A stretch of 64,000 nt of DNA, from assembly GCA_033002965.1 (NCBI GenBank), contig JAURVB010014190.1, positions 22,343 to 86,342 on the forward strand. The letters run 5' to 3'. The translations under genes were made by a program, and so were the position numbers. Origin of the DNA: Piper betle (Eukaryota; Streptophyta; Magnoliopsida; Piperales; Piperaceae). Shown piece after piece: positions 24,809-37,200 of the stretch. The notes below the pieces were generated by a model that did no database searches, had not been told where the DNA came from, and worked only from the letters and a program-made list of their open reading frames with translations. Positions within the stretch are counted from its first letter, which is position 1. Each line of letters starts with the position of its first letter.

Positions 24809-25573
24809 ACAGTGGTTGCTTATAACTTCTCCATAACCTTGTTGTAATAATTGTTAGAGTCATTACATATTACAATTTTTATAATGCATGGCTCAAACAT
24901 GAAAATATACACATAATGAGGATTTCGTCTGCCCTCTCAGCATTTCATTGTCTATATTTAGTAACTTGTAGATCATGAAATCAGTGGAAATTGGCTATGA
25001 AAATCTTATAATATTAAGTTAAAAGTGTATTTTTCATGAGGAAAGTTAAGCACATGCTCATTGGTTCAAGTTTCTAAGTCGGAGTTAAGTCAAGTTGAAT
25101 ATTACATTGGCCAAAGGTCAAGCCTCCATTCCATAGCAAGCAAACAAACTTGCCGTAATAGTTCTCACATTTAATAGAACTATGACTCTAAATGCTAAAT
25201 TCAAATCAAATTAAAATTTGCCAAAGAAATTTGAAGCTTCCGTTTCAAAATATAGGTCGACTCAAACTTCAAAATAAGGTGATTTGCTTCAGAGATAAAG
25301 CTTCCATTCCAGAATTATTAGCATGAAACCACCTTTCACAGGTTCAAACCAGGCTCAAGGACCGAGTACACTTGATGATAACTCGGAGCTGAATGAATAA
25401 ATGGAGAGCCTGGCATCGAACCAAACCGGATAACAGAGAGAGAGAAACAAATCGAATCGGTTCCAAGTTCCAACATCGGAGCGAAATGTGGGGCCCTTAC
25501 TATATAAAAGTTCCCCCACCGTTTTTAAAAAGGGCGGGAAAATCAAGAACTCAGCGTTTTGGCGGGAACCGCG
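24809..25573. other. Spacer upstream of SKIP16-like copy 2
   Basis: No gene seen. The last 60 bases before the ATG at 25574 are GC-richer, with a possible TATA-like CTATATAAA at about 25499-25507. Confidence 0.45.
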
Positions 25574-25633
25574 ATGGAGGGGCTGCCGGACCTCGTCGTG
25601 CATGACGTCATTTTCCGATCGGGCCATGAGGGA

Positions 25634-26240
25634 TTGGGTTGAGCTGTGTGGCTGCAGGTGCCAGCTTTGGATGCAAAACGAACTATATTTGTTTTCGGAG
25701 GGTTGCAATTGTGGCTGCTAGTGCTCGGTATGAGTGTTATAAACCCCCAGATTGGACAAGATTACACCCCTTTCGAATATGAACCAAACAGTGTGAAATT
25801 GGGCTGGCGTGGACTGAGCTGTTAGGGGTAGATGCCGATGCCAATTTGAATGAAAAATAAGCTACATTTTCAGAAGGTTGTAATTGGGGGTGGCAGTTCT
25901 TGATAATGCCGAATTTTCTGTTGGACAAAATTGATTCGTCTCTTTTTTGTTCTTTTCTTTTCGAATTTGGATCAGAAATTGTGAAATGTGGGTTGAGCTG
26001 TGTGGTTTTAAATGCCGTTGTCAGTGTCAATTTTGAATGCAAAATGAAGTGTTTTTCAGACGTGTGTGTTCTTGACAATGCCGAATTTTCATTATCTCGA
26101 TGTACGTATGATGGACCCCCAAATTGGTCAAGATGGCTTCATTTTTCAATTTGAATGAGAAGTTGTGAAATAGGGTTGGTGTGGGTTGATCTGTGCGTTG
26201 TAGATGCCATCGATGCTCGAATAGAACTATAGAAGTATGA
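25634..26240. repeat. Degenerate tandem repeat, unit about 175-193 bp
   Basis: A word like GGTTGAGCTGTG recurs at 25637, 25811, 25991 and 26184. It is followed each time by related blocks such as TAGATGCC, TTTGAATGCAAAA, TTCTTGATAATGCCGAATTTT and TTGTGAAAT. The periods are 174, 180 and 193 bp, giving three full units and part of a fourth. It begins at the end of the copy 2 first exon. Confidence 0.75.
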
Positions 26241-26750
26241 TGAAGAAATTGCTTTTCATGTAGTTTGAAGTCAGGAAGCAACCATGTCTCTGAATTTGCT
26301 TTGCCATTCAGTGGAATTTTGATCTTTCATAGTGATATCAACAAAAATTATTTTATGGCCAGACAAGTTATAGGAATTTCTCCAGACTATTGCACCCAAT
26401 TAACTGAATAGGATACATGTAGTCTTAAAAGAAGGTGAAAACTTTTGGGGTGAGATGCCAATCATGATGCCGGAAAATTCTTTTGTGAAACAGGTGTTTG
26501 TTATGGAGGATTCCATTTATCAACTCTCACTAGTCTTCTAAAGAAACTTTCAAGTGTTTGGGCTACAAACTCAATCAAAAACTAGATATAGCATCAATCC
26601 CCATTAGAACATCATTCATATTTCTACGGTTCATACTGAAATGCACATAATCTTTAACATTACCTCTGATGGCTTAATTTTCAGTTCACTCATACCTTCT
26701 GTTTTGACGACTATTGAATGTGCATTGTATTCCGTTTGAAGGTCCGTGCA

Positions 26751-29727
26751 TGTAATATCCCAAATCCGGTTTATGCTCGTGAACCGAACCGGCATGTTAC
26801 AGGCCCCGGTTAGGTCAGCTAACCCGAACCTAACTCATGCGGATCCAATCTCGGCGTCTTAAGATGAAGATATAACTCTCAATGCATGGATGAATGCACA
26901 ACTCCTAACATGGTACTACATGAATGACATGCAAATCAAAGTACACACCATCACAATTACGATCAAAATTGATGAAAATTCTGAAATAAAACGGACAGAA
27001 TTTCCCCTAAAAGTGCAATTAGGGTCACCCTGTCAAAATACTATATATAAACATATATATAAACATGTATCTATATATCACGCAACTTCATTCACACAAT
27101 CTGATATACTGTTTACTTGCTCTAAAGCTTGGGTCTCAACCCATCACGCTCCTGCTACGCAATCTATTCATGTTTCACATTCTGTCATCGTGTCTTAACA
27201 ATTAATCACGTCACATCATCATGTCTCAAGCATTTAATCACACCATATGATAATATCATAAACACAATATAAACACTCAATTGACTGACATGTGTGCAAG
27301 CGACAATAGTGCTCCTCCGTCCAAACTGGCTCCTCCAACTCGTAATTGTTACCTACATATAGTATAAAAACACGTCAGTAACAAGTGTTATTGGTCCGAA
27401 AAATAAAATAACTATAACAAACTGGCTATGAGAGCAAACCCTCATATGAAAGAAAACATCATATACTCCACGTGAACACTCTGAAGGGCACTACTGAGGA
27501 GCCACTGGGCTGCAGACCCGGTAGCATCCCGATCTATCTAGTACTGTGCCACTCACGGCACTTCTTTTTCAGTACTTCACATAAAACTTTATCCTAAGCC
27601 CTCTCCTTACCTCCATATTTCTCCTGGCCTTGAGCACGAAGGCCGAGTACTCTCAGGCAGTCGCCTTTAGTACCCTTTGAACCACAAGTCCGGACATGCG
27701 CTGTACTAAACAGTACCCGTAAACCTCCACGTTCTCCGGGTGTGAGGAACTCAAACGCGGAGTTGTCAGGATCCCTCGGGAATGGAACAGTCCGCTGGCA
27801 CTAATCCAGAGCCCGCTTTGACTGTCACGGCATCCGCTCATGGTACATGCAATCGGTTTCTCCATCTCTCGTCTCACTGAAAACGCGAAAACTACATATA
27901 TATAGGGCTGGGTAGGGATTTATATAATAGGCCCGAAGGCAACTTGTGGTGGATCTTGTTTTCGAAATCATCCTCAAGGGATCTCATCCTCGAGGGGTTA
28001 TTAATCCGAAAAACTGTTCGGTTAAATGGCCCGAGTTAAGTGGGATCCGATAAAGCGCCACTTAACCCGTCCTACAGATAATAAAATAAACATACAATAG
28101 AATAGCGTAAAACAGAGGCGAATCCTAAACGGACCTGGAAGAAGCTCCAAGCGTGTCATCGTGCCTAGGCGGCGAGCTCCTATTCCATACCTACACATCA
28201 AAACTAAATACTAACGCCCGCTAACTAAATGATGCATCACACACAATGAACATCACACTCAAAATACAAACGGTACCAGCTACAACCAAATAATCATAGA
28301 TGTGAAAATAATTCTAACTCATCCTACTCATACCAATTTTATTATGTTTTTCTAACTTATATCGTGATCCATTATCATGCTCCGACTCGATCTACCTCAT
28401 TAGATCACTTAACATTTACCTATTACCAATCATATCATACATATCATTACTTCTTTCATGCTCAGACTTTTATCATGAGAATCAATCAATCCTATCATGT
28501 TGTGCTAACAATCTCGATTTCAATCCTATCATGCTATGCTAACAATCATCAATTTTAAATAACTAACTCAGAGGTAATTATACCTCACGTCATCGGCAAT
28601 CGACGATGACTAGGGTTTCTGTCGAGCGTCTCGGAGCTCGAAACCGGTGCTCGTCGGCGTCCAAAGTCGATCAGATTCAACTAGATAAACTCCGCGGAAG
28701 ATCTGCCAAATTCCTGCAAATCTGGTTTTCCGGCGGGTTTCGGTGGTTTTTCGGCAAGTTCCGGCGGTTTTCCGGCGACAATCGCCAGCAGCGTCTACTG
28801 GCCGGAAAGTGGTCATATTGGGTACCATTGGAACCGGCTCGGCGAGCCCGACACATCCACGACGTCGACGTGGTCGGCCGAGGCGATAGCTCGCCGGAAA
28901 AGGGCTAAAACAGAGGCTGGTCGTGATGGTGTGGAGATCCGGCCGGGATGGTTGGCGCTGGCCTCCGTTCCGGTCGGGGAAGGTTGCTAGGGGGTTGAGG
29001 GTGTCGAGGCGGCCACCTGATCGTGGCGGCGACAGTCGCCGGCGGCGGAATTGGTAACGCGACCGAAACGTAGCCGCGGCATTTCCGACGTCTTGGCGAC
29101 CTGGCAACGGTCCGGGCTGGTCGGGGCAGCGCGGCGATGCGATGGCGGGGCTAGGCGATGATGCCCGGTGGCAATGCGACGACGGCGCCGGCGGTGGCGG
29201 CACCAACAGTGGGGGTGGCTAGGGTTTGGAAAGGGAAAGTGTCGAGGGTGGTGAAGAAATGGTTGGGTGGCAAACTTGTAAATAAGACTTGACACGTCTA
29301 CGGCTCGAGTCAAGTATAATAACTAAGTCGTATTAAATCCTTAAAAAAATTCATAAAAATTGGGAAAAATCCCGTAAAATCAAACAAACACCAAAACATC
29401 ATAATAATATGCTCTATGACTAACAACCCACCCAAACTGCCCGTAACGCGTCCTAACGTGGTAAACAGCCTAAAACTAATTCTACGATCCACTATATATA
29501 AAAATAAAAAAATGATTGGCATACTCACATATATCTGATAACTTATTCTGTTCTGCTGTGTTCCTGACGTTATCATTATTTACTTGGATATGCATGACCC
29601 TCATAGCTCATACACGCAACTAGCATCGGCTCAGTACACGTATTCTGAAACTGACTCGACTCGAAAATAACGGTCGAACTGACCTATTCTGAATATAAAA
29701 CCACTGACTCGAATTGTGGGTTTTACG
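26751..29727 (-). mobile_element. Solo LTR (2977 bp) of a Ty3/gypsy family, inside SKIP16-like copy 2
   Basis: On the minus strand it starts CGTAAAACCCACAATTCGAG (first base changed from T) and ends GGGATATTACA. The flanks are GTGCA (26746-26750) and GTGGA (29728-29732), a 5-bp duplication with one mismatch. It aligns along its length with the LTR at 61849-64000 in opposite orientation, including shared blocks near 27505-27885 and 28600-29230. No gag, pol or primer binding site is present. ORFs such as 28606-28908 and 28610-29206 lie in its GC-rich middle and are not genes. Confidence 0.85.
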
Positions 29728-29941
29728 GTGGATATGCTGTGTTGGTTCCTAAACTTAGTGATCTTCATAGTGACAAGGACAAGTACTGCTCTGCATATTC
29801 AATTTGCATGTGTCTCCTACCAGATGTTGATGCATTGGATGGGCTTTATTTTAACTGTTGCCAGCTCTCTTCACACAATTGGATAATTCGTGCGAAGGAT
29901 ACTGTAGTTGCTGGTGTTGGTGGGGAAAGTGTTGATGTAGA

Positions 29942-31207
29942 TTCCGAGCATTCTTTCGTATATTAGAGCTTATAATATTGATCTTATTTAACCTGTTAAT
30001 GGTGCATATGCTTTTACTTTGTTATTTTTATGTGTTCGCTGAATTATCCTGGATGAAGAGACATCCTTAAGCCATGACAATCTACATCCATATTGATAAT
30101 ACACAAGCAAGAGACATCTTTCATCTTCACAAGTCTATTTCTATGATATGCTTGTAATAGTTGCCAATTGACTATTCTGTTCTACATGTATATATCTGCT
30201 TTGTTCTTTTGATGGCGCTTAGTTGCAACTTTTCCTTTTTGTTTTGAACTTGTTTTTGGTCAATGTTGGTGAATGATTGACTCCTAAACTGAGTCATTGT
30301 ATTATCAATCCTCGAAGTTAAATGATTTAGAGCATTAGAAATTAACCCGTGACTTGGACCGATTCCATTTTTTACATTACTTCTGAAGAGTCAGCTGATC
30401 TAAGATTTTTGTACTCGAATGGAGTAAATCATGGAGAACAATTGCAGAACACTGCAAGTTGACTTCGGTATATGCATATTGATTACCAAACTTAAAGAGC
30501 AAGAACCCATATTAAAAAAACGAACCATTTAGCAGAAATTGAAATAATGAAGAATGTATGATTCATGAGTAACCTAAAATTCCTGGAATTAGATGATAGA
30601 GAGGGTGTTCGTAAGTTTTATTACTTGATTCAAAAGCAAAATTAACCGCGGACTTTTTGTAAATTTACTTTCTTCCACCCTAACCGGAAAGAATCCATCT
30701 ATGCAGGCATGTAAACTTCTCAATAAGGCAGCAGCTTAATCGAAGTAGCATGTAAACAGCATCATTTTTTTAGAAATAAGAAGAAAAAAAACCCAACTTA
30801 GTAAGAAGTTCGTACGTTAAAACAATTCTTTCCTAAATGAATACATACAAAACTGGATTCATTGCCTCCAGTCCTGATGAGTTCCATACGCTATGGAACC
30901 AGGCAATGCTAAACATCATAGTTTTTGGTAAATATTAAATTCTTCAATCAAGTTTCAACTGTGGAAGAAAAGAAAAGAAAAGTGAGAAAAAAAAGATTTA
31001 GAACTCAAATGTTTTTTTTACAAATCACTGCCCTGAATCTCATTTCAAGGGAATATATCTGTGTCTCTCATATATCTATTTTGCAAGTGATACAAAAATG
31101 CAGGCATATCTGTGTGGATATGCAAGTTCACACCATTATTATTTCTTTGAGATTAAAATGGCAGCCTTAAATGAATTGAATCGAGTAGAAAAAATTTTTC
31201 AAACCCT
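29942..31207. other. Intergenic, no gene seen
   Basis: Spacer between the SKIP16 relic and the 3' end of the coiled-coil gene. A short perfect hairpin (GTTCCATA CGC TATGGAAC, 30881-30899) with outer ATTGCCT/AGGCAAT arms is the only structure noted. Confidence 0.5.
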
Positions 31208-34200
31208 TTAGCCTCTTGTGAACCAGCCTTTTCCACTATTAGTTTTCAATGATCTAACCTTCATTACCAGATCCTCTTTTTCAGCCTCAACTTCAGCATA
31301 CCTAAGGCTCATGTGGAAATAGCGTTCGCGGAGGTCTTTCAACTCCGCTTCCAGTCCTAACTTGCTTCTATTGGACGTGGTTTTTGTTGCTTCATCTTCA
31401 TCTTTCCGTTTTCTGCTAGTTTTGGCTTGAAAAGATGGACTTCCAGATAAAAAGCTGCAAATGAAATTGAAGGATGAGCATCATAACATGGAAAATACCT
31501 TAGACAACAAGCTCCTTCACGAAGTACTAGGTTAGCAGATTCATAGACTAATGCTAATAATGCTTTTTGCAAGGAATGCTCATAAGAACTGATAGTCTTA
31601 CTAAATTCACCTTATAATAAATGATTTACTGTATTATCATATAGTTATGATGATAAAACTGTCTAGCCAGTCAAAGGTTCATGACATGGATCACTGTGTC
31701 TAACAAAATAATGTCAATTGAAAGTCTCTTGAAAATGATTAATGCTGCCTCAGAGTGCTGGCTCTGCATCCATAATAATCTAGGAATTCAGAATGCCTTT
31801 AAACTTCATTTGATGTACAGTAAGAAATTGGAGAAGAACAGCGATGTTACAAAATAGATTATAGACACAGAAAAGTGAGTAGAGAGAGTAATAAACTAAA
31901 GAAATATATATTAGAAGTGACTTAATTAAGGGTTGATAGTAAACTGCATAGCGAATGGAAATATTAACTCAAGTTGAAGTTGAATTTACAACACCTTTTT
32001 CTTGAGTTTGAACCAGCTCAATAACCCTGTGACAAAAGTACATAGTCAAGAAATAATTTCAAAATTAGTCTAACCTCTTAAGTTGTTCCTTGTACATGTT
32101 ATTTGCTTCTGCTGCATCACCCAGTTGAGTCTCAAGAACTTGAACCTTTTCAAGAAGACCTTCCACAGAGACTTGTGGGTGGTGGCCAAGAATCTTTATG
32201 TTATCCTTCATCAAATGAAAAGGCAACAATGTCAGAACAATCCAATATTTTCAAGCACTGAATACAGGCTACTAATCAAACAAAATATCACAGTCAACAA
32301 CAACTTATAGAGAATATGGGTCTTTATAAATGTCAAGATAAATTTAAATCACAAAACATAAGGTACATTTTAGAATTTTAAAATGCATGTATCTATCCAA
32401 CCCATTGTCATCATTGTTCTAATCTCAAATGTGAAACATTGGCATTGATCCTTATTCATCCAATTCTCTCGAACATTTACCTCATTAAATATTTTTATGT
32501 ATCTTGCCACTTAGTTTGTTTAAGGTTCATCTGTCTATTTAAGAACACTATGGAAGTGCTTACATTGTCATCCTAAACTACTATTAATCACCTTTATTAT
32601 TTCCCAAACTACTTTATGTACTTTTTTGATGCAATTGAATCATGCCTCTTGGAAATTTGACGCATGATCTATACTCTCAATTAGATCCAATTTAGCAAAA
32701 TGCCAGTCTTAACTCTCAAGTAATTAACATGACTTTAATCGGTGGTCTAATACTGGTTCAATCTCGGCAAAATTACAATTCATCTACATTAATTGCCAAA
32801 GACAAAAAACTAAGACTCATGTGATATCTTAATTGCTTTTGAATATATGTTCACTGTTCTTGTTTTTTACGAAAGCTTAATCTCATGTATAAAATCCAAT
32901 ATTATGTTTTTCTTGAAAATAGAAAATGATCACCATCATTTTTGACACTTATATAAGTATTCCAAGCATGCCTTTCATGGCAATTCTCCAAGACTTTATC
33001 AAGATTGCCTCTATGCATTTCTCAATTAATTTGCAGTACATGTGAGTAACCAAAAAAATTAATCCATTGGGCAATTAGAGTAAAAAGTGTCAAGTAAGAA
33101 AGTAATTTTGTATATCAAACTTCATAAATTGAAACCACAAAAATACAATAACTAAGCCAACAAAACAAAAACCACAGTTAAAGAAAAAAATCAGCAAATT
33201 ATTGGGTGCAAAAAAATGAAGCAAGGATAAGGAACAAAAATTTTCAACACTCACCTCCTTCAATGCTACAGTCTCTTGGCTGAAAGATCCTTGACCTCTT
33301 CCATTTGGCAGTTCAAGCAGTAGTTCTTCCTTCACACTTTCTCCAGTTCTTTCCCTCAGCTTTTCCTCGAGGGCCAAAGATTTCTTCAGACAATCATCTC
33401 TCTCTTGTTCAAGTTGTTGAACTTTTCTTTGAAACTGGCTATTTGCCCTCTTGAGGCGGCTAAGCTCATTCTTCAAGCCAGCATCCTGAGCACTCAAAGC
33501 TTCTCTAGCTGTGAGGTCACACTCCAACCTCAAGATCTTCTCTTCCAATGCAACTTTACTTCTTTTTGCCTCCTCACATTCAAGTAAAGCCTTTTGTGTT
33601 GTGGAAACCTTCTCTAGTAAGGATGCTTTCTCTTCTTTATGTTCTTCACATTCTTCGTTTATTCTTTTCATGGACTCTTCCAGTTTGCTATTTTCATACT
33701 TCATTGTATCTAAAGAATTCCTCACCATCAGAACTTCTTCCTGGAGACTTGTTACTCTCTCCAATTCTGCCTTCATGTAAGATATATCTTCCACCAGCTG
33801 CTGCCTTGTACTTTCTGAAGATTTAAGCTTCATTTCGAGATCAGCCACATTCGATTTATAGCTTTCTTCTTTTAGTTTAAGATCCTCCAAAAATCTCATT
33901 GTCTGTTCATGCTCAACTGCAGCTAGTTTCTCTTTTTCTTGGAAAGCAGAAACCTTACTACTTAACTCTTGAATCTTGATTTCTGCCTCCAATCTTACAG
34001 TATCAATCTCTGTTTCATACATCTTCACCTTAGAATGCATTTCATGATGCGAATTCTCAAGATTAACCTTATTAGTTTGAAGGCTTGAGACTTGGTGGAT
34101 AGCATCTGCACTAGAATTGTTCTCCTCATTGAAGTTTGTGGATATGGGAGATTGAACCTCTCTTTGAAGTTTCTGAATTTTGTCCGACTTAAGCAAGTAT

Positions 34201-37200
34201 CTCTCATAAAGAAAATTTTGAACTTCAAGAGCCTTTTCTTCATAATCATTGTGCTTTTGAAAAAGCTCACATAACTCTGAACTGAATGACTTTTCTTTCA
34301 AGTTTACTTCTTCGTCCACAGAGGAAATTTTGGAATCTAGGTTATCGATCTTTATATTTAGCATTAAAAGACTATTCTGCAGCTCCCTAATATTCGATTC
34401 TAAATGTGTACATTTCTCCTGTAATTCCTCTCTCTGCCGCCTAAGCTCCTGATTTATTCTTTGAACAGAGGTGCCTTCTTCCATCAAATTTTCAATTGTT
34501 ACTTGTAGCTTTGAATTAGCTCTCTTCGATAATTCCAATTCTTCCTCAGCTTCAGAGATACGCTTGAAAGAGTCCTGAAGTTTTTGTTTCATTTCCAGCT
34601 TTTGTGCCTCCAACTTCAACTGTAGATTTTCTGTTTGATTCCTTAGATCCACTACAGCATGATGGGAGCCTTCTAACTCTAATCTACTTGATTCTTTTTC
34701 ATTTGTTAAGTACCTTAGCTGAGCTTCCATACCTGATATACGCTCAGACAACTGCAAATTTTCTTCTTCCAATTCTGCTACATGAGATTCAAGTTCCTCC
34801 TTACTAGCCTCCAGCTCTGCTGATTTCTTCTCAAGCAGTTTGAAATCAGAAAGTGTAGTGTCTACGCTCTCCTTAAGCACATTTATTTCATTCCTGGATT
34901 CATCTAAGCACTTGGAGGTGAGAGTATATTTGTTACTCAATATTTCCAATTCTTCTTCCAAATTCACCTTCTCTTGTTGCAAAGTTGAACTAGATGCTTC
35001 TAACTGCATGATTGAATCCCTTAGAGAACTGCTCTCATCTTCACGCAATCGTGACTGGTTTCCAAACTTTTCAATTTCTGATTTCTTCTGCACTAAGATG
35101 TAGCTTAGTTTTGCAATCATATTATAAAACTCATTGAACAAAATGTTCAATTCTTCAGAAGAGAGATAATGCGTATCCTCCGTAAAAAATTCCAAGTGAT
35201 CTCTAGTTATTGTAGTTCCACAATCTTCCAAAGCCAATTGAATCTGTTTTTCCAATTTATAGAGCATTTTGAATATTTCCACATGGCCACATGCTATTAG
35301 CTTTTCAACTTTTTGTCTAAGAACACTGTCTTCATCTCCAGAGTCTCCAGGCTGACAAGATATAATTTCTTTGTCATGATCAAATGATCGCTCCTTAGTG
35401 GATTGTATTTGATTTTCAAGATCTGCACACTTGTTCTTAAACAATGTCAACTCATCCTCAAGCAACACCTTTTCTTTCAACTGTTGCTCTAACTCATTGA
35501 GTTTTGTCTGAACATCATCTGAAACAGGTTGATAATTGAATGGCCTTCCAGCTAGCATAGGATCCTTTTCTGATTGTTTCAGCCTGTATATGAGTTCCAA
35601 ATTTTCTTCTGTAAGTTCATTACAGTCCTTCTCTAGCTCCTGGACCTTAGCTGTTAAGGATTCAATTTCATTAATCAGCTCTAGGCTATTCCTAGTATGG
35701 GAATCTGGAAGCTTTCCATGTAACTTGTCAATCTCTTTATCCTTCTCGGACACCCTCCTCGCCCATTGTGCCTCAATATTTGCGACAGTTTGGTGTCTTA
35801 GGGCCTTCTCACTCTCAATTTCTTGATTTTTCTCTTCAAGTTGTTTCTCAAGTGACTCAACAATGGCATCCAATGCCTTCTCAGACTTAGAAGACTCTTC
35901 CTTCTGCATCAATGAGGACAATTCCACTTTCTGTTTTTCCATGGTCTCTTCCATTTCTTGAAGAATAGAAACAAGCTCAAGATTGGATTCTTGAGTTTTC
36001 TGGAGCTGATTGGACAGGTCTGAGTTGGCTTCTTTCTGAAATTTCAATTCATATTCTAATTGTTTACAGAGATTGTTTGCGTCTTCAGAAAATATTTTTG
36101 AATTAGCAGATAGCTTTTGCTTTGTTACTGTTTCATCCAAAAGTTTCTTCAACTGATCAACCTCCATCTTTAAGCTATCTCGTTCTGCAAATGCAGCAGA
36201 AAGCTCCATGTCCAGATCTGTCTGACGTCTAGACTTCTCGGAAAAGTCCTTTCTCAAATTCTCAAGATCAGTTTTAAGTTTTCTGGCATTTCTTTCCCAC
36301 ATCTTTGCTTCTGCCCGCAGCTCATCAATGGTGTCTTCAGCAGCCTCCAAAAGACCCTTTGAAGACGAGTTATTACTCTTCAATGATAGTGGAGCAAGAG
36401 AATGTAAAGGACTAAAACCTGAAACTACCTGCCTTTGATTTGGCAGTCCTGGTCTTGAATTGAATGATGAATGATTGGATATAGAAGGATCATCAATGCT
36501 AGCAGAGCCAGCTTTGTGACCAAAGGAATTCTGTGTCCTGATAAGACTAGAATCATCTCCTTCAATATTGTTTGTGGAAGGTGAGGAAGTTCTTCCCATT
36601 GGTATTTCACCTGAATCAGAACTGCGGTATGATCCAGAAGCCGAATGCCCAATATCCTGGATGCAAAAAATGAAAATACAACATAATAATTGTGAGAAAT
36701 AACACAAGTAACAGTCAGTGTAAAAAGTATTTCAGAGACTGAAAAATAAATCAGGAAGGGGAAGGATGCAAGCAGTTGCACACATAGACAAGCTGGGAAG
36801 TGAAAATAAATAGATATACTTACAAAGCGTGTTAGAGGCTTAGTGATGCATAGCATCTAGTAGGATTTAATATTTTATAAATTTATGTAATTTTCATGCC
36901 CTAGGGATTTATTTGTTATTTCTCTTACTTATTCTAGGGTTATTTTAGGAATCATTTGATAGGGTTTTATCATTCACTTGTATATAAGATGTCATTCTTA
37001 TTTGAATGTAGACTTTGATGGCATATTAAATTGGTTGTGTGTCTCCTTATCCAGGACTTTCGACTACTTTCTTCATTTATTTATTTCTTCCATTTTGACT
37101 TTATTTCTTTTCCTTTGACATACCCTTTTTTGGTAATTTAAGAGTTCGACTAATTTTCAAATTACTAGTTATCTAATTTCCAAATTGCTAGTAATCCTCA

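Larger units (their letters stand above)
25574..29941 (+). pseudogene. SKIP16-like gene, copy 2, partial and split by a solo LTR
   Basis: The first exon (ATG at 25574) encodes MEGLPDLVVHDVIFRSG, homologous to the N-terminus of copy 1, then runs into a stop without the rest of the F-box. No exon equivalent to 14479-15192 was found. The ApaG-start exon begins at 26742 after an AG acceptor (V-R-A). It is interrupted by a 2977-bp LTR and resumes at 29733 with AVLVPKLSDL, YCSAYSI, CQLSS and WIIRAKDTVV, lining up with copy 1 exon 22098-22316. Taking out the LTR and one target duplication puts the two parts in the same frame. The donor and later ApaG exons are not visible. This is a truncated tandem duplicate, not a working gene. 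Confidence 0.8.

Noticed and set aside
24202..24863. Overlapping proline/arginine-rich ORFs on both strands (up to 184 residues)
   Set aside because: They arise from a C-rich, stop-poor block within a repeat element; no family motifs, and all frames are open for the same reason.
28606..29313. ORFs of 100-198 residues in the GC-rich region
   Set aside because: They lie within the solo LTR, and the equivalent region in the other copy (62296-63021) keeps the DNA but not a common reading frame.
30861..30920. Possible miR160-like precursor (TGCCTGG word on the minus strand)
   Set aside because: Only the first seven bases agree with the miR160 start and the stem is too short and differently arranged.
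31980..32035. Possible extra exon of the coiled-coil gene on the minus strand
   Set aside because: Including it shifts the last exon out of frame, while joining 32075 directly to 31454 keeps the frame to the conserved end.
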